A program made the position numbers and the translations under genes. A stretch of DNA of 64,000 nt from Candidatus Gastranaerophilales bacterium (lineage in GTDB: Bacteria; Cyanobacteriota; Vampirovibrionia; Gastranaerophilales; Gastranaerophilaceae), in assembly GCA_944325515.1 (NCBI GenBank), contig CALVAO010000008.1, forward strand, positions 28,899 through 92,898, written 5' to 3'. How positions within the stretch are numbered: position 1 is the first letter of the stretch; each line of letters begins with the position of its first letter. The notes below the pieces were generated by a model. It saw nothing but the letters and a program-made list of their open reading frames with translations, was not told the DNA's origin and did no database searches. Of this stretch, positions 46,344 to 54,518 are shown piece after piece.

Positions 46344-46711
46344 TGAACGATACAGTATTAAATTTTTTGGCAAAATCAGAAGAAAATTTTCGTTTATATG
46401 AGTTTTTAAAAGATAATGAATCTTTTGAAAACTGGCAAATAGTTGCGCTTTTTTATAGTGCACTATGCTATGCAAAAGCTTATTTATACAATAAAAATAT
46501 TCCGCAAAACTCAATAAATTCTCACGATAGTATAAGACGATGGCTTAGTAGTGAATCTGCCGCAAAACTTGCAGATGTGTTGAAATACTATGAACCCTTA
46601 TATAGAGATAGTAGAGATGCCAGATATACGGTAAAGAAAATTTCGAAGGAAAGGATTTCTAAGGCATTTGAAAATTATAAGAAAGTCAAGGAGTTATTAA
46701 TAGTAAATTAA
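46343..46711 (+). CDS. HEPN-like domain protein
   Basis: 122 residues, all-helical. NWQIVALFYSALCYAKAYLYNKN followed by SHDSIRRWLS and DSRDARYTVKKISKERISKAFENYKKVKELL fits the HEPN fold. The classical RxxxxH RNase motif is not clearly present; the closest conserved polar group is D-S-R-D-A-R-Y, common in non-nucleolytic HEPN proteins. Start GTG 46343 is coupled to the previous stop. Confidence 0.55.
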   Translation: MNDTVLNFLAKSEENFRLYEFLKDNESFENWQIVALFYSALCYAKAYLYNKNIPQNSINSHDSIRRWLSSESAAKLADVLKYYEPLYRDSRDARYTVKKISKERISKAFENYKKVKELLIVN

Positions 46712-46832
46712 CTATATTGTATATTGCGCTTTAAAATTTTGAAGGTTTTGTCGGCTGGGCATACTTGCCCAATGACACTAATAGCAGTTTTTGTTAGGCA
46801 ATGCCTGACCTACAGACTGCTGATTTTTTTAG

Positions 46833-47018
46833 CTAATCAATTGTTACGTAATAGTACAAAATTTGATTTTGTGTTTTATTTACACCAATACCGTAATAGT
46901 ATGGAAGACCGGTTGCGAGTTGTTTTTCTTGTGTGCTGTCGCTAATGTCATAAAAAGTAAAATCGGAAAAATTTATTCCATTATAGTAATATTTTTTACT
47001 GCTGTCATATTCCCAAGT
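46833..47018 (-). pseudogene. Duplicated C-terminal fragment of the frameshifted membrane protein
   Basis: The 61 codons from TWEYDSSKKYYYNGINFSD to YYYGIGVNKTQNQILYYYVTID match the end of the gene at 41983-42761 with few changes. Upstream, the 85-bp repeat at about 47021-47105 replaces the rest of the gene. Only the C-terminal part was copied. Confidence 0.75.
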
Positions 47019-47020
47019 CT

Positions 47021-47105
47021 GTAGGTTTTGGTAATCTTTGATTACCGAAACATCATTACTTATGTTTTTGATGCGGTAAATCACAGATTTACCACATCCT
47101 ACCAG
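47021..47105. repeat. Second copy of the 85-90-bp repeated element
   Basis: Nearly identical to 45780-45868: GTAGGTTTTGGTAATC, GATTACCGAAACATC and GCGGTAAATCACAGATTTACC, closing with CACATCCTACCAGCT. A stem of GGTAG/CTACC-type ends suggests a small non-autonomous element. Confidence 0.7.
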
Positions 47106-47227
47106 CTTGCCGGCTATGTTTCAAAAATTTTTATAACCACGATTCACTAATCACTATTCACTATTCACGAAAAATACCCTTCACACCTGCACACAACAAT
47201 TGGAGCTAAGCTCTAGAAAGGAAAAAT

Positions 47228-49144
47228 ATGTCATTTGAATACATTATTGAAAAAGACAATTCAACAAAAAAACTTACAAAAGATGAAGAAAGCGCTCTTG
47301 TAAAGAAAATTTCTTCAAAGTTTACGGCTCTTAATTCACAGAGGGCTGGTAATTTAGAAATGGCGTCAAATCTTGCAAATGAGATTTTCTTTAAAAATGA
47401 TTTTAAATCGCTTTCTGACAAAAACCAGAAATGGAAAACCAAAGTGAAAATGTGTAAAACATTTATGTTTTACCAGACATTAAAGGCTTATATCTGGCGG
47501 AATACGTATGCTAATGTGAACTCTATGTTTGATGTATCCGGCGAAAACCATGATTCTAACAATGCCTCAAATAAACAGAAGGCAATGCTTGTTGACATTT
47601 TGGAAAAAATGGATTATCCGCATACCTGCGACCAGATTATTGATAATGCTCTTTTGTACGGCGAATTAATTTCTTATACTGCCTGGAAAAAGAATTATGA
47701 AGAGTACAGAAGGCCAATTGATTTTTTCAGAAATATCTTTTCACAGGATATAAACAAGCTTCCTCTTATTTTGGATGCAATATCAAAAGGAAAAAATTAT
47801 TGGGTTGATACCAAAAAGATTTATGACAATCCGTATATTTATCCCGTTAATCCGGCGGATTTGGTTTTTGATTCTGCGCAGAAAGATAACTGGGACAGCT
47901 GTCCGAAAATCTACCGCGTGTATAAAACACCGGATGAGATTATAAATAACAAATATTATCGTTTGTCTGCAGAGGAAAAGGCAGAAATCCTCAGATTGTG
48001 TGAGGGCACAAACAGTACAAATATCAAAAACGGAAACTTTGATGCGGATGTGGTTAAGGGTTCGACAATTGAGGTTTTGGAACATTGGGGAGATTTAAAA
48101 CTCTCTGACGGAACGCTTCTGAAAAACTGGCATGCAGTGGTTATCGCACGTAAATATCTTGCCGAATTCGGTAAAAATGAGGGTATTATTAATCCGTTTT
48201 CTTATGGTGCATTTATAACCGATCCGGAAACAAAACGCGGTATCAGTCCTTTGTATTCAATTCTTTCGCTTGCGCATCTGCAGGAAGATTTAATGAACAG
48301 AACCTGCAATCTGCAGGCGTTGAATGAAAATCCTCCTCTTCTTGCGCCGGAAGGATTTTTTGATGAGGATGAGATTAAGCTTTATCCTGGAAAAATCATT
48401 GAATACGGCGATAACCTTTCTCCTTCCGGAGCGTTTCAGCAGTTAAATTTCAATCCGAATATTTATCTTGAAGATATTTCATTCCTTAATGATTTAATGG
48501 CTGAGGTTTCCGGAATATTCCCGAATATGATAGGCGCTGTAGAGCAAACCTCAACAAAGACTGCAACGGAGATTAACACCAAGACCCAAGGTCAGATGAC
48601 AAGACTCGCAATGCTTGTTGATACGATAAATCAAGACTTGATTATTCCGAATGTAGAAAAGGTTGCAAAGCTTTGTGCAGACTTTAAATCTGGGATTGAA
48701 ACCGTTTTTGTAAATAATGAAAATAAGCAGGAAGTAATAGAAATTGATGATTATGTAAGGCAGGGGGATTATAAGTATCTGTATGCGGATTCTTCTATGA
48801 CAACGCAGAAGTCTGAGCAGGCAGATATTGTAATCCAGGCAATTGACAGATTTGCATCGCTTATTCCTTTAAACCTGCAGGAAATTTTTATTTGGTATTT
48901 TGAGCAAAAAGGCGTAGACAGCCCGGAAAGGTTCCTCGGTGCAGGGGTAAATGTAGGGGTAAATCCGGGAGGAAGTCCGGGCAGCGGAGAAGTTTCCGAA
49001 AACGAGATAAATACGCTGCTAAATACTCTGTCTGCTTTATCGGCTAATCAGGCTCAAAGCGGAACTTCTAAAGAAATAAAATCCCCTTTACAAAATCTTG
49101 ACAATACGGCGAGATCAGAAAATGGTGCCGTGCAGGATAAATAA
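47228..49144 (+). CDS. Phage portal protein
   Basis: 638 residues, podovirus P22-like length. The N-terminal part has WKTKVKMCKTFMFYQTLKAYIWRNTYANVNSMFDV, then MLVDILEKMDYPHTCDQIIDNALLYGELISYTAWKK. The centre has SPLYSILSLAHLQEDLMNRTCNLQALNENPPLL and SGIFPNMIGAVEQTSTKTATEINTKTQGQMTR. That last segment is the portal stem/crown region where Ala-Thr-Glu-rich helices are typical. Portals form the dodecameric DNA gate of the capsid. GAAAGGA precedes ATG. A toxin-like gene follows 12 bp later, then the scaffold. Confidence 0.85.
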   Translation: MSFEYIIEKDNSTKKLTKDEESALVKKISSKFTALNSQRAGNLEMASNLANEIFFKNDFKSLSDKNQKWKTKVKMCKTFMFYQTLKAYIWRNTYANVNSMFDVSGENHDSNNASNKQKAMLVDILEKMDYPHTCDQIIDNALLYGELISYTAWKKNYEEYRRPIDFFRNIFSQDINKLPLILDAISKGKNYWVDTKKIYDNPYIYPVNPADLVFDSAQKDNWDSCPKIYRVYKTPDEIINNKYYRLSAEEKAEILRLCEGTNSTNIKNGNFDADVVKGSTIEVLEHWGDLKLSDGTLLKNWHAVVIARKYLAEFGKNEGIINPFSYGAFITDPETKRGISPLYSILSLAHLQEDLMNRTCNLQALNENPPLLAPEGFFDEDEIKLYPGKIIEYGDNLSPSGAFQQLNFNPNIYLEDISFLNDLMAEVSGIFPNMIGAVEQTSTKTATEINTKTQGQMTRLAMLVDTINQDLIIPNVEKVAKLCADFKSGIETVFVNNENKQEVIEIDDYVRQGDYKYLYADSSMTTQKSEQADIVIQAIDRFASLIPLNLQEIFIWYFEQKGVDSPERFLGAGVNVGVNPGGSPGSGEVSENEINTLLNTLSALSANQAQSGTSKEIKSPLQNLDNTARSENGAVQDK

Positions 49145-49156
49145 GAAAGGAGCTTT

Positions 49157-50356
49157 ATGGGTGTATTAGATAATTATATCAATGATTTAATAACAACAAG
49201 TCGTGAACGTAATGCGAAAAAAAATTTTGAGGAAATTGTTATACCATTTTTAGAAACCAAAGAACAAGGTAATGGTGACAACTCTAAAACGGTTGCTTTG
49301 CCCGAACGTAGCAATGGACCTATTATGTATGCAAACGACAATTCTTCCGGAACAGGTAGTATGAGCAATGGTAGCGAATGTGTAGGTTCATACCAAGTGA
49401 GCGGGTATACCCGAAGTGACGGCACTGAAGTGAGTAGTTATACAAGAACTTGCGGTGCAGCACATTTAGGAAATTCAGAAAATAAAAGTAGAGAAAAGGT
49501 AGCTGAAAATTATGAGGACTCCTTTTCAAACGGCTATGTTTTAGAAGGACATGTTGAGACTTCAGATATAGAGGAAGAGGCTAAAGATTTTGCGAGAGAA
49601 CATTCTAAGATATATCGTAATTATGACAGGTTAATGCCGTCTGAAAAAGCACAAAAAGCACTTACTAAAATACCTAAAGGTGATATTTTATTTCCATTGA
49701 AGGATTATTATAAAATATCTTTGGAGCTGGCTGATTATCCTGAAAAAGTTGTAAGTAATGAAAGAAATAGTATATATAAAGCCCGTAATCTGCCAAAGTC
49801 TGTTGATAAGCGGGTGGTGTTAGATAAGATTTCTAATGGGTTGAAATTAGATTTGAATAAGCCAAAGGATTTAGAAAAAGCAAAAGACACTGTAGTTGTT
49901 ATACCAACTGAAAATTCAAAACTTGTCAAAGTTTTAAAACGCTCGGATAAATTAAAAAATCTGCTTAAAGACGAGTATAAAAATATAGTAAATGGCAAGT
50001 ATGAGGGAAAATATTTTCAAGAGGGAGTTGTATTTGAAAAACCGAATTATGGCAATCTTAATACTCTGAACGATAACGCTACATTATTTGGAGTGCTTCA
50101 TAATGTTGATGTGCATGATATGAAACAAAATTCAGACGGTTCAATAAGTCTTGTTATTAGCGATTTCTACGATTTTGAGCATTGGTTTCCAAAAGAGAAT
50201 GATGATGTTGTTGATAAAAGAATAAAAGAGCTCAATAATAATGCTGACCGACAACAACGAGCCGGTAAGTTACAGCCTTATATGATTTATATTCCGCTTC
50301 ATTTTAGCTATGAAGAACTAAAAGATATTTTATTTGATAAAGAGAATCCAAGGTAA
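49157..50356 (+). CDS. Tagged YDFEHW-family toxin-like protein (copy C, intact)
   Basis: 399 residues, between portal and scaffold, the place where MuF-type minor head proteins and their toxin fusions occur in other phages. It has an N-terminal helix (MGVLDNYINDLITTSRERNAKK), the shared module at 74-103 (SGYTRSDGTEVSSYTRTCG) and then a conserved C-terminal region: FPLKDYYKISLELADYPEKVVSNERN, LKRSDKLKNLLKDEYKNIVNGKY, TLFGVLHNVDVHDMKQNSDGSISLVISDFYDFEHWF. I cannot name the catalytic type. Position and tag suggest it travels with the particle. AAAGGAGC precedes ATG. The 3' end overlaps a convergent membrane gene by 27 bp. Confidence 0.7.
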   Translation: MGVLDNYINDLITTSRERNAKKNFEEIVIPFLETKEQGNGDNSKTVALPERSNGPIMYANDNSSGTGSMSNGSECVGSYQVSGYTRSDGTEVSSYTRTCGAAHLGNSENKSREKVAENYEDSFSNGYVLEGHVETSDIEEEAKDFAREHSKIYRNYDRLMPSEKAQKALTKIPKGDILFPLKDYYKISLELADYPEKVVSNERNSIYKARNLPKSVDKRVVLDKISNGLKLDLNKPKDLEKAKDTVVVIPTENSKLVKVLKRSDKLKNLLKDEYKNIVNGKYEGKYFQEGVVFEKPNYGNLNTLNDNATLFGVLHNVDVHDMKQNSDGSISLVISDFYDFEHWFPKENDDVVDKRIKELNNNADRQQRAGKLQPYMIYIPLHFSYEELKDILFDKENPR

Positions 50357-50788
50357 TAAGTACAATGTAACAGAATAGAAATCATAAAAATCAGAAAAAA
50401 TATCAGGGTTTATTTCATGGAATATAAAAAATAAGCAATTTATTAATGTCAATAAGTATGCAATATTATAATACCTATTATTTAATAAGAAATCTGATTT
50501 AACACATATTTTCTTTTTCTTAATAACTTGTTGAATAAGAATAATAATTTCTACAAATAATGCTACGAAGATGGAGCAATACACAATTGCAAGATATATA
50601 ATAAATAGAATCAAGGAAATTAATGCTGTATCTCCATCAATAGAATCCCAACTCAGTATATTAATATACAAAAACCAAGTGTATGAAATAATAAAAAATA
50701 ATGCAGGGGGAATTATCAATATATGGGTGGCATGATACTGCTTGAGTTTCATTAGGAAATTGTAGAATGATTTAATATACTTAAGCAT
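50330..50788 (-). CDS. Four-helix membrane protein, putative immunity protein (family I, copy C)
   Basis: 152 residues: MLKYIKSFYNFLMKLKQYHATHILIIPPALFFIISYTWFLY..., four hydrophobic helices, closely related to the 33667 product. It is the only minus-strand gene inside the virion block between portal and scaffold, facing the copy C toxin-like gene. TAAAAT (plus 50795-50800) lies 6 nt before ATG. Its placement is hard to explain for a virion gene and easy for an immunity gene. Confidence 0.65.
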   Translation of the reverse strand: MLKYIKSFYNFLMKLKQYHATHILIIPPALFFIISYTWFLYINILSWDSIDGDTALISLILFIIYLAIVYCSIFVALFVEIIILIQQVIKKKKICVKSDFLLNNRYYNIAYLLTLINCLFFIFHEINPDIFSDFYDFYSVTLYLLPWILFIK

Positions 50789-50900
50789 AAATTAATTTTA
50801 CAATATATTTTCTAAAATATCAACTAATATAACAAATATTTAAAACGGAAAACCGTTTTAAATATTGAATCTTACTGTATAAACAAGAAAGGAAAATCTT

Positions 50901-51497
50901 ATGGAAGAAATTCAAGAACAAAACACAGTACAAGAGCCGGAAATTAATTCCGATAACTCTCAAGCACAACCGGCAGAAGGACAAGCACAAAATGCCCCTT
51001 CGGAACTTATTTTAGGGAAATTCAAAACGGTCGATGATTTATCAAAAGCTTATCAGGAACTTGAAAAACATCAGGGAATTCAGTCCGCAGAATTAGGGTT
51101 ATTGAGGCAGAACAGCGCAGCGCTTAACAATATTACTCAAGCTTGGGATAAGCAAAAACAAGTAAAAAATGCTGAAAAAGCACTGCGTGAAACTGCAGAA
51201 AAATATAATACTCCTCAGTATTTTCAAGATCCGTCATTCAGAGAGATGTACAGAGAAGCATTCCTTGCTCTAGGTGATAAGCTGGATGCTGACAGATTTA
51301 TTAATCTTCTGGAAGGCTATGTTTCTTCAAGAATTTTTGCCTCCGAAAGGGCAAAGGCAGAAAAGGCTGAAACAGATAAGGTCATTGATACAATGAGTTT
51401 TTCTAAAAATGAAAAGAATTCTCTTACTCCGCCTAAGAAAAGGCTGGACGAGATGACACAAAAAGAAGTTGATGAACTTCTTGAGAGATTGATTTAA
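50901..51497 (+). CDS. Phage scaffolding protein
   Basis: 198 residues, acidic, Gln/Glu/Ala-rich, predicted mostly helical with an unstructured start (EEIQEQNTVQEPEINSDNSQAQPAEGQAQNA), then LILGKFKTVDDLSKAYQELEKHQG (a motif frequent in scaffolds) and a basic-acidic helical end. It sits directly before the major capsid gene. Scaffolds guide procapsid assembly and are then removed. GAAAGGAAA precedes ATG. Confidence 0.8.
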   Translation: MEEIQEQNTVQEPEINSDNSQAQPAEGQAQNAPSELILGKFKTVDDLSKAYQELEKHQGIQSAELGLLRQNSAALNNITQAWDKQKQVKNAEKALRETAEKYNTPQYFQDPSFREMYREAFLALGDKLDADRFINLLEGYVSSRIFASERAKAEKAETDKVIDTMSFSKNEKNSLTPPKKRLDEMTQKEVDELLERLI

Positions 51498-51516
51498 TCA
51501 AAAGAAAGGACAATTT

Positions 51517-52425
51517 ATGACAACAACTAAACAAATGATAGTGAATGCGTTTTCAAAAGCATTCAGCAAACATTTCTACAATGAACTTGTTATCGGGAAA
51601 TTGGCTCATTCCGAAATGAAAGACCATATTAACAAAGGTGATGAAGTAGATATTACAATGCCCGGGCTTGTAACTTTGTTTGATTATGATGGAGGAGATT
51701 TGCCGGATGCAGAAGCCGCTACTTTATCAACCTGCAAAGTTAAAATCGACAGAGGAAAAGCTTTCCACTTTGAATTATCAGAAATGGAAGAAAAAATGCT
51801 TCAAGGCTCTGCAGACAGCCCTGAAGCTCAAGTTGAACTGGCAAAAGATTATACAAATGATGCTATTAAACAATTCGCAGCAGCAGTTGACTCAGCTTAT
51901 GCAAACCTTTACACAAGAGCCGGACACTATCTTGATGATGATGGCGATGCAATCACCTTAACCCCGCAGCTTGCAAAAGATATTTTTGCTTATATGCAGG
52001 CAAAATTCCAGAGAGGTGACGGCAAAGGCCACACAAACTGGATTGACGGCGGTATGGTTTGTGTTATTCCGCCCGAGTATCAGTTCTATTTAGGTCAGCT
52101 GGATGAATTAAAATACACTGAAACAGGCAAAAGCGAAATTCAAAAAGGTTATATCGGTAATCTTTGCGGCTGGGAAATCCTTGTTTCCAATAATATTGCG
52201 CAGCCTGAAGACGGGGTATTCTATCCTCTCTTCGGGGTTAAGAATAAAACCCTTGCAGGCGGGATATCATCAGATTTGAATACAATCTACTATACTCCGG
52301 AAAAGAACTTTAATACCTGCTATAAAGGTTATGGCTTATACGGCGTTGGCGCTCCGAGAGCAGATTACTTAGGCACCGTTAAAGTTTCTGCACCACTTGC
52401 AATCACTGTATCATCAGGTTCTTAG
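51517..52425 (+). CDS. Major capsid protein (HK97 fold, P22 coat-like)
   Basis: 302 residues. Early HFYNELVIGKLAHSEMKDHINKGDEVDITMPGLVTLFDYDGGDL, a long spine helix (VELAKDYTNDAIKQFAAAVDSAYANLYTRAG), then WIDGGMVCVIPPEYQFYLGQLDEL and a beta-rich end (GNLCGWEILVSNNIA...LGTVKVSAPLAITVSSGS). This is the pattern of HK97-fold coats of P22-like podoviruses. Codon use is biased, as expected for the most abundant virion protein. AAAGGA precedes ATG. A short gap and AAAGGA lead to the next gene. Confidence 0.85.
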   Translation: MTTTKQMIVNAFSKAFSKHFYNELVIGKLAHSEMKDHINKGDEVDITMPGLVTLFDYDGGDLPDAEAATLSTCKVKIDRGKAFHFELSEMEEKMLQGSADSPEAQVELAKDYTNDAIKQFAAAVDSAYANLYTRAGHYLDDDGDAITLTPQLAKDIFAYMQAKFQRGDGKGHTNWIDGGMVCVIPPEYQFYLGQLDELKYTETGKSEIQKGYIGNLCGWEILVSNNIAQPEDGVFYPLFGVKNKTLAGGISSDLNTIYYTPEKNFNTCYKGYGLYGVGAPRADYLGTVKVSAPLAITVSSGS

Positions 52426-52444
52426 TTAATGAAAGGAAAAAAAT

Positions 52445-52834
52445 ATGACAAGAGATACTGTTAATGTTCAATACCCGACTTTAGATCATACGGAATCGGT
52501 TGCTAACATCGGGATTACTAAAACAACCGTAACACAAGCTAACGGAGTAACTATTCCTGACGCTTTTTCTAACAAAAATAACTCTTTATTTATTGTAATC
52601 GATACAACAGCATCTGCTAAATCATCACTTACAGTGAAAGCTGGAGATGCTTATCCGAATTCAATGCTGGGTGATATTACGATTGAATTGCCGGTTGGTA
52701 TTTCAGCTATCCAAATCCAGGATTTGTCACGCTTTGAAAAAGCAGACGGCTCAATTGATTTGGATTTTGCAACAGGATTTACCGGAACAATATTTGCAAT
52801 CGCAAAATGGGCTGGTGTTAGAGAAGTTGAATAG
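52445..52834 (+). CDS. Capsid decoration/stabilisation-like protein
   Basis: 129 residues, beta-rich, few charged helices: NIGITKTTVTQANGVTIPDAFSNKNNSLFIVIDTTASAKSSLTVKAGDAYPNSMLGDITIELPVG...GFTGTIFAIAKWAG. Small beta proteins immediately after the coat gene commonly decorate capsids. It ends at a hairpin terminator. Confidence 0.65.
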   Translation: MTRDTVNVQYPTLDHTESVANIGITKTTVTQANGVTIPDAFSNKNNSLFIVIDTTASAKSSLTVKAGDAYPNSMLGDITIELPVGISAIQIQDLSRFEKADGSIDLDFATGFTGTIFAIAKWAGVREVE

Positions 52835-52844
52835 CTCCTCCGGC

Positions 52845-52873
52845 GGGGGAAGCATCAGCTTCCCTCGTTTTTT
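52845..52873 (+). terminator. Intrinsic terminator after the capsid genes
   Basis: GGGGAAGC, loop ATCA, GCTTCCC, then TCGTTTTTT. It ends the portal-to-capsid transcript. Confidence 0.8.
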
Positions 52874-52916
52874 AGAAGTATAAATTGTTGGGTTTCACCC
52901 AACCTACTGACTAAGG

Positions 52917-53294
52917 TTGAAGGGAAAGAATTATTCAAATACCGTGTTAATGCCAAAGGGGAATTGGCAATATAATTATGTTTTTAAAAAAATAACCCTT
53001 GAGGATGTTATATTTAACAGGATTTATGATGCTTATTCAGATGATGAAGTTGAAGCAAGATTTTTGTTAAATCCGGTTTTTATGGAAAAATTGAGTAGCT
53101 TAAAAAAACTATGCGGTGGGCGGAATATTGGCGTATCATTCTTTGTGGACAATATGGTTGTAATGATAGAGTCAAATGGTGATGCCTTTCGGCTGGGTTC
53201 TATATTTTCGCCGATTGATAATGAAGAACAATTTTTTAGATTATATAATGAAATTATTACAATAATAGATCTTGTTGAATATATGGAAAAATAA
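52917..53294 (+). pseudogene. C-terminal fragment of a DUF3137 family protein
   Basis: 125 codons from TTG 52917. NYVFKKITLEDVIFNRIYDAYSDDEVEARFLLNPVFMEKLSSLKKL followed by FFVDNMVVMIESNGDAFRLGSIFSPIDNEEQFFRLYNEIITIIDLVEYM is the C-terminal part of DUF3137 proteins, which are usually over 300 residues with N-terminal membrane helices. The 5' part is missing. The homology starts shortly after a GTTGGGTTTCACCCAAC hairpin repeat at 52889-52905. It is foreign among virion genes. Confidence 0.65.
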
Positions 53295-53785
53295 TCGGTG
53301 GGCACGCAACACACAAACTTACTATTTGCTGTAGCTTTGCCTACCCTGCTTGACCTACTCATAGAAAATGTTGCTTAGTCTAATATGTTTTGAACTAGGA
53401 CAACAGGTTGAAAAATAGTGAATTATAACATAAAAATACTTATATATAGCTATAAAATGCTAGGTTTGATGAAACCCAACAAATAAATTTGATGTCATTG
53501 CGAGGACGATTAGCTAGTAGGTTGGGTAAAACCCAACAATTTATGCAAATTACAAATATAATAAAAACAATTAAATTAGTTAGTAGGTCAAGCATTGCTT
53601 GACAAAAATATTAAATAATAAGTTTGTAATCATGGGTTTTATGATAGAGATTGGTGTAATTTTGATGACAAGTATCATATTAAGAGTTTGAATTTAGAAT
53701 AGTTTTGTCAGGCAATGCTTGACTTACTTTTTTATGCACCTGCCGTGATTTACCGCAGCATTTAAATTTAAAATGAGGAGAACAT
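53295..53785. repeat. Repeat-rich spacer within the virion block
   Basis: No full gene. Members of several hairpin families: GTTGGGTAAAACCCAAC near 53521-53540, GTCAAGCATTGCTTGAC at 53587-53603, GTCAGGCAATGCTTGAC at 53706-53722, and TGCGAGGACGATTAG at 53498. A 21-codon tail without start (HGFYDRDWCNFDDKYHIKSL, ending TAG at about 53701) may be the end of a lost gene. Confidence 0.6.
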
Positions 53786-54010
53786 ATGATAAAAATTAAG
53801 TATTTGCCTACAGGCAATATTTTTTTGCTGCCTGATGATGAGGCAGAAGAACTCAAGGCTAAATCGCCTGATGAGTACAAAATTATCGAAAAAGACGGTA
53901 AGAAGTTCAATGACAAAACGAAACCCGTCTCTAAAAAAACTGACAAATCAATTTTAGAGCTTGTTTTAGACGAAAAACAGGGAATTACCACAAAACGGAG
54001 GAAAAAATGA
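53786..54010 (+). CDS. Small phage protein
   Basis: 74 residues: a short beta segment (MIKIKYLPTGNIFLLPDDEAEELKAKSPDEYKII) followed by a Lys-rich tail. GAGGAG precedes ATG. It overlaps the lysozyme gene by 4 bp (ATGA), so they are co-translated. It may be a head-tail or adaptor-region accessory; no family is recognised. Confidence 0.6.
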   Translation: MIKIKYLPTGNIFLLPDDEAEELKAKSPDEYKIIEKDGKKFNDKTKPVSKKTDKSILELVLDEKQGITTKRRKK

Positions 54011-54507
54011 AAAATTTACAAGATTTTTTAAACGATCTTGGCTCAAGAGAATCCGGCGGCAATTATAAAGCCTTAAATAAATACGGTTACGCAGGAAAAT
54101 ATCAAATGGGCGAAGCAGCATTAATTGATTGCGGATATTATAAAAAGCAGAATCGTATATATAATAACGATTGGAAAGGAACTTTTACCGGAAAAGACGG
54201 CATTTTTTCTATTACAGATTTTCTAAACAATCCCCGCGTTCAAGAAAAAGCACAAATAATTTTCAAAAAACGCCAATGGCAGTATTTAAAAGCTGTCGGC
54301 GCTGATAAATATATAGGCAAAATAATAAACGGAATAACAATTACGGCTTCCGGTATTCTGGCAGGTGCACATTTAAAAGGTGCAGGCTCTGTATCCGCGT
54401 ATTTGAAATCCGAAGGTAAAATCAATGATAAAGATGCTTTCGGCACTTCTGTTGAAACTTATATAAAAATGTTTGCCGGATATGATGTTTCTGCAATATG
54501 TATTTAA
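54007..54507 (+). CDS. Phage lysozyme/transglycosylase-like protein
   Basis: 166 residues. LGSRESGGNYKALNKYGYAGKYQMGEAALIDCGYY carries the catalytic Glu of a goose-type/SLT-like lysozyme fold (ESGGNY) and the GKYQ motif. Later TASGILAGAHLKGAGSVSAYL matches the second half of such enzymes. It cuts peptidoglycan glycan strands, either during DNA ejection (as a virion protein) or at lysis. There is no signal peptide. Its position next to head-tail genes favours a virion-associated role. Confidence 0.78.
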   Translation: MKNLQDFLNDLGSRESGGNYKALNKYGYAGKYQMGEAALIDCGYYKKQNRIYNNDWKGTFTGKDGIFSITDFLNNPRVQEKAQIIFKKRQWQYLKAVGADKYIGKIINGITITASGILAGAHLKGAGSVSAYLKSEGKINDKDAFGTSVETYIKMFAGYDVSAICI

Positions 54508-54518
54508 AAGGAGGTTTT

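Noticed and set aside
49157..50356. Calling the YDFEHW family a specific nuclease (for example a Barnase/EndoU/RelE-like phage nuclease)
   Set aside because: The position fits such toxins but I cannot see a diagnostic catalytic set, so the activity is left open.
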